DNA of 10,191 nt from an uncultured bacterium. GTDB taxonomy: Bacteria; Armatimonadota; Zipacnadia; Zipacnadales; Zipacnadaceae. The first letter of the stretch is position 1. The number at the start of each line of letters is the position of its first letter. The notes below the pieces were generated by a model, which was given only the letters and a program-made list of their open reading frames with translations, was not told the DNA's origin and did no database searches. Of this stretch, positions 5,446 to 10,191 are shown piece by piece. The DNA lies in NCBI GenBank assembly GCA_937928475.1, contig CALFVE010000171.1, positions 1 to 10,191 of the forward strand. Direction: 5' to 3'. Made by a program: the position numbers and the translations under genes.

Positions 5446-6291
5446 TCAGACCGGCTCTGGCCGCGGGAGTTGCCAGTGCATCCGGCGCAGTTCAGCCTCG
5501 GCCTCGGGGAACTCGGCCCGCAAGGCCAGGGCGCGCTGGAGTTCGTGGCGGCCCAGCAGGAGGCGCCCTTGACGCGCATGCACGACGCCTGCGTGGTAGA
5601 GAATGTCGGCGCTCGGTTCCCGGCTTTGTCGCAGGGCGCGCTCGAGGTAGAAGGCGGCCTGCTCGTACTGCCCCAGGCGGAAGTAAGCCCAGCCTAGGCT
5701 GTCCAGGAGATTGCCGTTAAGCGGGACGCGGCGGACCGCCTCCTGGGTCAAGGCCAGAGCCTCGCGCAAACGCACCCCAGTGTCGGCATACACGTAGCCG
5801 ACGTCGTTGAGCACGGCGGCCAACTGGAAATCGCCGAGGCGACCGGTGGCGTGCAGCGAACGCTGGGTACTCACGTGGTTCTCCAGGAGCAGAACTCCCG
5901 CCTTCTCCTCGCCCAGATACAGGTAGCACATACCCAGTCGGTAAGTGTCGAGGTGTCCCGTGAGGCCGCCCAGCGCTAGGAGTGTCTTGGCTGCCCGGTC
6001 CCAAGCCCTCGCTTGCAGGAAGACGCCGGCCGCGCCGCGCAGGACCGGCAGGCTCTGGGGAGAGAGTTCCGTTGCCCAGCCAGCCAGCCGCGCGGCGCGG
6101 GCCAGGTCGGGGCGAGAACGCTCCACCTCGCTGCGGGCCTTACGGACCAGAGACTGCGCCATGAAATCCCGCCGCAAGCGGTCCAGGTGGGACCGCGCCG
6201 AGGGCGAAAGCACAAACAGCGCGACCAGCAGGAACACGGCCAACGCCGCAACGTATCTACTGTACCTGCGCAGAGCGGAAGGCCACCACAT
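5446..6291 (-). CDS. Membrane-anchored TPR protein, partner of the STAND protein
   Basis: Protein-interaction scaffold with no enzymatic motif; 281 residues. A basic N-terminus (residues 8-12, RRYSR) precedes one hydrophobic helix at about 13-30, giving a signal-anchor with no lipobox; the rest is soluble. Clear TPR units lie at about 158-192 (LNDVGYVYADTG), 193-226 (DSLGWAYFRLGQYEQAAFYLERAL) and 228-262. Weaker units lie at about 65-110 and 112-140. The ATG at 6289-6291 gives a 35-base overlap with the end of the STAND gene in another frame. Longer in-frame starts (up to 6474) only translate the antiparallel-phase shadow of the propeller, with low-complexity Pro/Arg. There is no clear Shine-Dalgarno, which fits translational coupling. 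The overlap makes a shared task with the upstream STAND protein likely, perhaps tethering or signalling at the membrane; that part is inference. Confidence 0.75.
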   Translation of the reverse strand: MWWPSALRRYSRYVAALAVFLLVALFVLSPSARSHLDRLRRDFMAQSLVRKARSEVERSRPDLARAARLAGWATELSPQSLPVLRGAAGVFLQARAWDRAAKTLLALGGLTGHLDTYRLGMCYLYLGEEKAGVLLLENHVSTQRSLHATGRLGDFQLAAVLNDVGYVYADTGVRLREALALTQEAVRRVPLNGNLLDSLGWAYFRLGQYEQAAFYLERALRQSREPSADILYHAGVVHARQGRLLLGRHELQRALALRAEFPEAEAELRRMHWQLPRPEPV

Positions 6292-9200
6292 AGTAGTAGG
6301 CGAACCCCGTAAAGAGCATGTTCTCGGCCAAGGCCGGGGAAGAGTAAATGCCGTAGGAGGTAGACTGCTTCCACAACACCTCCCCGGTGTCCACCGCGAG
6401 CGCGTAGAGCGAGCCGTCTTTGGAACCGAGATAGGCCACGTCCTGAGCCAAGGCGGCGGAGGCGAGTACCTCATCCCCAGTCTGCACGCGCCAGAGAACC
6501 TCTCCGCTATCCTGGCTCAGGCAGTATATGCCGCCATCGCCGGACCCCACCAGGAGCCGCCCGTCGCTGAGCGTGGCGGTAGAGCGCACCCGGCCGTGCA
6601 ACTGCGCCATCCACACAATCTCACCCGTATCTAGAGCCACCGCGTACAGGTAGCCGTCGTCGCACCCACACCAGGCCAAGTGCTCGTTGAGGGTCGGCGA
6701 GGAGGCCAAAGGACCGCCGGTGGGGATCCGCCAGAGTAGGTCGCCGGTCGAAAGATCAAGCGCGTAGAGGTGGGCATCCCAGGAACCGAAGACCACCTTC
6801 TCGCCCGCCACTGCAGGCGCGGAGTAAACCTCGCCCTGGGTGACAAAGCGCCAGGCAATGCGACCGTCTTCTTGCTGCACGGCCTGGAGATCGCCGGCCA
6901 TGTCGCCGACCAACACATAGGGGCCGGCCAAGGTGCAGCCGCCCCGGATGGGACCGGGGAGTTCCCGCCGCCACAGCACCTGCCCACGGGCCGGCTCCAC
7001 TGCGTAGAGGAAGCGGTCAGTGGAGCCGTAGAAGACCGCCTCGTCGCTGAGAGCAGCCGTGCTCTCGATGCGACCCCCGGTGGGAAGCGACCAGCGCACC
7101 TCCCCGCGAGCGACATCCAAGGCATAGAAGACCCCGTCGCGAGAACCCACAAAGACAAGGCTGCGGCCGACCACCGGCGAGGCGATGACCGCGCCGCCGG
7201 TGCGGGTGGCCCAGACCTGCTCGAGGGGCGGACGGAGTTGCAGAGGCACCCGGGCCTCGTGCCGAGGACTCCCCCCGAAGGTAGGCCAGCGGTCCGTCTG
7301 GGCACCAGAACGTCGGGTCAACTCTTCCACCTCGCGCAGCAGAGCCCGCAACAGGTCTTGTCCGTAGGTGTCGTCCGTACCCTCCAGCGCCCGCAAGAGG
7401 AGGTCGTGCGCCTGGGCGTAATTGCGTGCCTCCAACTCGGCCTGGGCCCAGGCGTAGAGCAGTTTGGCGTTGCCCGGCTGGCGGGCGGCTTGCCGCCGGA
7501 GATGATTGACATCCTGGTCACGGGTAGACAATCGCCCCAGCAAGCCAGCCAGCGCCCACGGCGCCCGCGGCTGCGAGGCCACCCGGCGCCGCAGGAGCGG
7601 CAGGAGGTGGCGCTCCCCCATCGCGCGCAGGGCCTCGGCAACCGGCGCCACGAACTCTGGGTCCTGATCGGAAACGGCTGCCACCAAGCGCCGGGCATGG
7701 CGGTGCAGGCCCAGCGCGCCGAGAGCCCCTGCCGCTAGGCGTTTGTTCTCGGGATCGTCGGAGTCAAGAAAGGCTAGCAACTGCCGCTCCAGCCCCTGCA
7801 AGGCCTTGGCGGCCATGGCCTGGATCTCAGGCACGGGATCGGAGAGACCGACGGTCAACACTCGCACGCAGGCCGGCGAGAGATTGGAGGGTAGATGCCG
7901 GTAGGCGGCCAGCCGTACCTCCGGAGAAGGGTCGGAGAGCAGGGAGATGAGCACCGGATCACGGCGGTCGCCCAGCTCGTCCAAGCGCCCCAACCAGTAG
8001 TCACCGCCGACCCCGGTCTGAGCCGCGCTGCGCACCAGCAACTCCAATTCGTCCCGCGAGATGGTCAGTTCCTGCGCATGATCGCCGATGATGCGCAGGC
8101 GCTCCTCGTCCATGAGCAGGCCGAACTTCTCATAGTTGTTCAGTTCGCGGGTGAGCAAGTCCTGGAGGTCGCGGAGCTGGCTTTGCTCCTCGCCCAGCCA
8201 GTCCTTGATCTTCTCTGCCAAGTACTCGTGGGCCAACTCGTAAGAACGTTGGCGCTCCTCGTCCACCACCCGCAGCAAACGGTGGTCTACCAAGTGGGCC
8301 AAGACTTTCTCGACGCTCTCGCGCCCTTGATCCAGTTGCTCCAGGATGCGCGGCAGGGGCCACCGGGCGCGCAGTTCACTCGAGGCCACCATGGCCTTGA
8401 GAATGGCGCGGGCCACCGGGCGCTCCGCTAGAGGCAACTGCAGGAGCACCTTGTCCAGATAGCCGGACAGGATCTTCTGGGCGCCGCCCAACTGCTCGTA
8501 GAGACGCTGGGAGATGACCCGTGAGGGAGGCACGATCTCCTCATAGAGGCGGTAGAGCACAATCTGCAGCTCCGCCGGCTCAATGCCCTCGCGGGAGAGG
8601 TCCTCAAGGATGCGGCCGACCAGGTCATGCTCGACTTGGAGATTAAAATTGGAGGCCGGTTTGGTGATAGCCGCTTCCGCCTGCTCGCGGGTGAGGCGGC
8701 GCAGGCGGTACATGTGGTTCATTAGGTCCGGCAGAAAACGGCGGAGTTCGAACAACTCGCCAAGGTAGTCCTCGCGCACACAGAAAAGGAAATGGATACG
8801 AGGATCTTCAAGGCACTGGGCCACTGCCTCCACGAACTGCTCCCGGACGGGCGCGCCGATCTTGACGAAGATCTCCGCAAAGTGATCAACGATCAAGAGA
8901 AGGTCCCGCTGTGCGACCTCAGCCAGGGCCAAGGCGACTTCGCGGCAAGGGCGATCCTGGAGTTCGGCCGGGAGGGGTAAGCCCTCCATCTCGGCGCGAG
9001 CGAGCAGCGCGCGGCGTAGGCGTTCGCCGGGATCGTCGCCGCAGGTAGCGTAGACAGGTAGGAGCGGGCGGGGGCCTTCGCCGGAATACTCCTCATCGAG
9101 TTCCCGGAGGCGGGCCATGAGGCCGGCCCGCAACAGCGAGGTCTTGCCCATCGCCGTGCGTCCAAAAAGCACGACCAGGCGGTGATCGGTCACCAGTTGC

Positions 9201-10191
9201 AGCAAGTTCTCGGTGTCTTCTTCCCGGCCGAAGTAGAACTCCGCGTCTTCGGTGTCGAAGTAGTCAAGGAAGCGGTAGGGCCCACCGCGCAAGACGCTGA
9301 GTTCCCGACGGCGGCCACGCAGGCTACGGCGGGCGTGGGCCTTGAGTTGGGTGGCCAGCGCCGAGAAGAATTCATTGAAGGAGCCGGCCTCCCGGGCCAG
9401 GATGTGCCGCTGGGATTGGCGGCTTTCCAGCAGAGAGGTGACCTCGGGCTGCAACTTGTGGTACTCGGCGACGCTGGGGTCGTCGGTGCGCAGTTCGTCA
9501 AAGGCGCTGCGGTCGCTGAGCGGAATGGTGGGATTGATCCAGAAGATCTTGCCACCGGTATGAGGGATGAGTCGCAAGAAAGGCCGGTCGCGGTCCGCGT
9601 AGGCGACGGCGTTCACCAGCACCTGGAAAGCGTCAGCGATCACGGAGCGATAGGGCGCCAGGTGCTCTTCCAGTTCTGCTTCGGTCAGCGGGAGCAGGGC
9701 GCTGTCCAGGTCGCCGCCGCACTTGATCACCGATACCCGCACCGAGTGCTGCAAGGCGGTGCTGACTGCCTCCGGTTCGTCCACCCCCAACACCAGCAGG
9801 TTGTAGTCCGTGCCCGGCTCCATGAAGTTGTTGTGTAAGGCCTGCTCGAGCAGCCCGTGGGGCTCCATGGTGAAAATGGCCGGGAAATAGCCGTCCTTGA
9901 TTAGGCCAGCGAGGCGCACATGGCCCTCGGCGGGCCGGGCCTGGGCCAGGCGCGCGCGCAGCCGACGGCAGCGCTCGGCGGAGTCGGTTAGCCGTTCCGC
10001 AAAGGCCTGCAACTGGGCCAGGGGACGGGCTTCGGCAGGCAGGTGGTCGAAGGTCTCCCCCACCTCGGCGGCCGCCAGGGCTTGCAAGTGGCTGCTCAGG
10101 GGGAGCTCCTCGGGCGGGAGGCGACCGCCGCTCCCCAGGAACAGCACATGCCGCCCCCGGCGGTGCCGACGGGCCTTGAGGTGGTCTGCCA
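6257..10191 (-). CDS. SIR2-like (degenerate) - nSTAND NTPase - HEAT - TPR - PQQ-propeller protein, N-terminus cut by the window edge
   Basis: Giant cytoplasmic STAND-type signalling protein with no membrane segment or signal peptide. Residues are numbered from the GTG at 10147; the frame stays open for 14 more complete codons to a possible xTG split by the edge. Residues 1-265: SIR2-like fold (VLFLGSGG start, HVRLAGLIKDGYFPAIFT at 76-93, NLLVLGVD, AYADRDRPFLRLI). The catalytic positions are changed: Asn to E95 and His to G144. Residues 289-500: nSTAND NTPase with FGREED, Walker A GRTAMGKTS (329-337), Walker B LLLIVDHFAEIF (416-427) and CVREDYLGEL. About 575-650: winged helix ending YELAHEYLAE. 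728-865: HEAT-like repeats. 880-945: TPR. 955-1296: PQQ/quinoprotein-like propeller. This resembles SIR2-STAND (Avs-like) sensors, but with a pseudo-enzyme head. Target recognition by the C-terminal repeats is inferred from the STAND class. The downstream TPR gene overlaps by 35 bases. Confidence 0.85.
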   Translation of the reverse strand, partial: ADHLKARRHRRGRHVLFLGSGGRLPPEELPLSSHLQALAAAEVGETFDHLPAEARPLAQLQAFAERLTDSAERCRRLRARLAQARPAEGHVRLAGLIKDGYFPAIFTMEPHGLLEQALHNNFMEPGTDYNLLVLGVDEPEAVSTALQHSVRVSVIKCGGDLDSALLPLTEAELEEHLAPYRSVIADAFQVLVNAVAYADRDRPFLRLIPHTGGKIFWINPTIPLSDRSAFDELRTDDPSVAEYHKLQPEVTSLLESRQSQRHILAREAGSFNEFFSALATQLKAHARRSLRGRRRELSVLRGGPYRFLDYFDTEDAEFYFGREEDTENLLQLVTDHRLVVLFGRTAMGKTSLLRAGLMARLRELDEEYSGEGPRPLLPVYATCGDDPGERLRRALLARAEMEGLPLPAELQDRPCREVALALAEVAQRDLLLIVDHFAEIFVKIGAPVREQFVEAVAQCLEDPRIHFLFCVREDYLGELFELRRFLPDLMNHMYRLRRLTREQAEAAITKPASNFNLQVEHDLVGRILEDLSREGIEPAELQIVLYRLYEEIVPPSRVISQRLYEQLGGAQKILSGYLDKVLLQLPLAERPVARAILKAMVASSELRARWPLPRILEQLDQGRESVEKVLAHLVDHRLLRVVDEERQRSYELAHEYLAEKIKDWLGEEQSQLRDLQDLLTRELNNYEKFGLLMDEERLRIIGDHAQELTISRDELELLVRSAAQTGVGGDYWLGRLDELGDRRDPVLISLLSDPSPEVRLAAYRHLPSNLSPACVRVLTVGLSDPVPEIQAMAAKALQGLERQLLAFLDSDDPENKRLAAGALGALGLHRHARRLVAAVSDQDPEFVAPVAEALRAMGERHLLPLLRRRVASQPRAPWALAGLLGRLSTRDQDVNHLRRQAARQPGNAKLLYAWAQAELEARNYAQAHDLLLRALEGTDDTYGQDLLRALLREVEELTRRSGAQTDRWPTFGGSPRHEARVPLQLRPPLEQVWATRTGGAVIASPVVGRSLVFVGSRDGVFYALDVARGEVRWSLPTGGRIESTAALSDEAVFYGSTDRFLYAVEPARGQVLWRRELPGPIRGGCTLAGPYVLVGDMAGDLQAVQQEDGRIAWRFVTQGEVYSAPAVAGEKVVFGSWDAHLYALDLSTGDLLWRIPTGGPLASSPTLNEHLAWCGCDDGYLYAVALDTGEIVWMAQLHGRVRSTATLSDGRLLVGSGDGGIYCLSQDSGEVLWRVQTGDEVLASAALAQDVAYLGSKDGSLYALAVDTGEVLWKQSTSYGIYSSPALAENMLFTGFAYYYVVAFRSAQVQ
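6371..7213 (-). repeat. Eight PQQ-type propeller blades, exact 40-residue (120-base) period
   Basis: Tryptophans at residues 979, 1019, 1059, 1099, 1139, 1179, 1219 and 1259 (numbered from the GTG at 10147) recur every 40 residues with no indel. Each lies in a blade motif of the form LYALDxxTGExxW, and the next blade follows with a TGG-like turn. Eight blades fit a closed eight-bladed propeller of the BamB/quinoprotein type. The DNA is diverged, so this is a protein-level repeat, not a recent tandem duplication. Confidence 0.85.

Noticed and set aside
5064..5720. 218-codon plus-strand frame spanning the gap before aspartate aminotransferase
   Set aside because: Overlaps two well-supported minus-strand genes in antisense, and its product is low-complexity Arg/Gly/Pro.
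6292..6474. 61-residue extension of the TPR protein
   Set aside because: This part is another frame of the propeller-coding DNA, with Pro/Arg-rich low complexity and no conserved features; the signal-anchor begins right after the ATG at 6291.
6371..7213. Regular 120-base repeats suggesting a CRISPR array or DNA tandem repeat
   Set aside because: The regularity is at the protein level (propeller blades); DNA units are diverged and coding without interruption.
6770..7738. 322-codon open frame on the plus strand
   Set aside because: It lies wholly antisense to the propeller and HEAT/TPR part of the STAND gene, where GC-rich codon use keeps the opposite strand open. The translation has no recognisable domain.

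Overview
This is a GC-rich, gene-dense bacterial chromosomal window with eight protein genes and no RNA gene, insertion sequence or CRISPR array that I can see. The best guess for the source is a (possibly thermophilic) Chloroflexota or similar deep-branching bacterium. That guess rests on the mix of an LDH-like malate dehydrogenase, a class I-gamma aspartate aminotransferase resembling the Thermus enzyme, an isolated Flp pilin and a SIR2-type STAND protein. It is a judgement from style, not from a marker gene.

Layout, left to right: malate dehydrogenase (minus, 49-996); divergent from it, an HExxH integral-membrane protease-like protein (plus, 1073-1855); a 54-residue Flp/Fap-type pilin (plus, 1995-2159); isocitrate dehydrogenase (minus, 2203-3327); divergent from it, an ICMT/PEMT-like membrane methyltransferase with a TTG start (plus, 3454-4071); convergent with that, aspartate aminotransferase (minus, 4121-5305); a membrane-anchored TPR protein (minus, 5446-6291); and a giant multidomain STAND protein (minus, 6257 to beyond the right edge). 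The last two overlap by 35 bases and look translationally coupled.

Two themes run through the window. Three minus-strand enzymes sit around oxaloacetate and 2-oxoglutarate: malate dehydrogenase makes oxaloacetate, isocitrate dehydrogenase makes 2-oxoglutarate, and aspartate aminotransferase interconverts the two with glutamate and aspartate. Interleaved plus-strand genes encode small membrane or envelope proteins.

The most unusual part is the right-hand 4.7 kb. The protein there reads, in order: SIR2-like domain, nSTAND P-loop NTPase, winged helix, HEAT repeats, TPR, and an eight-bladed PQQ-type beta-propeller with an exact 40-residue period. Its SIR2 domain keeps the family scaffold, but both positions expected to be the catalytic Asn and His are replaced. 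It therefore looks like a catalytically dead SIR2 domain on an otherwise intact STAND sensor or switch, paired with a membrane TPR protein. That resembles the architecture of Avs/SIR2-STAND immune proteins without the usual NADase active site. Immunity is only an inference here.

Smaller oddities are an Arg in place of the first Gly of the Rossmann GxGxxG motif in malate dehydrogenase, a probable leaderless mRNA for the HExxH protein, and hairpins of identical geometry after or near the stop codons of two plus-strand genes.
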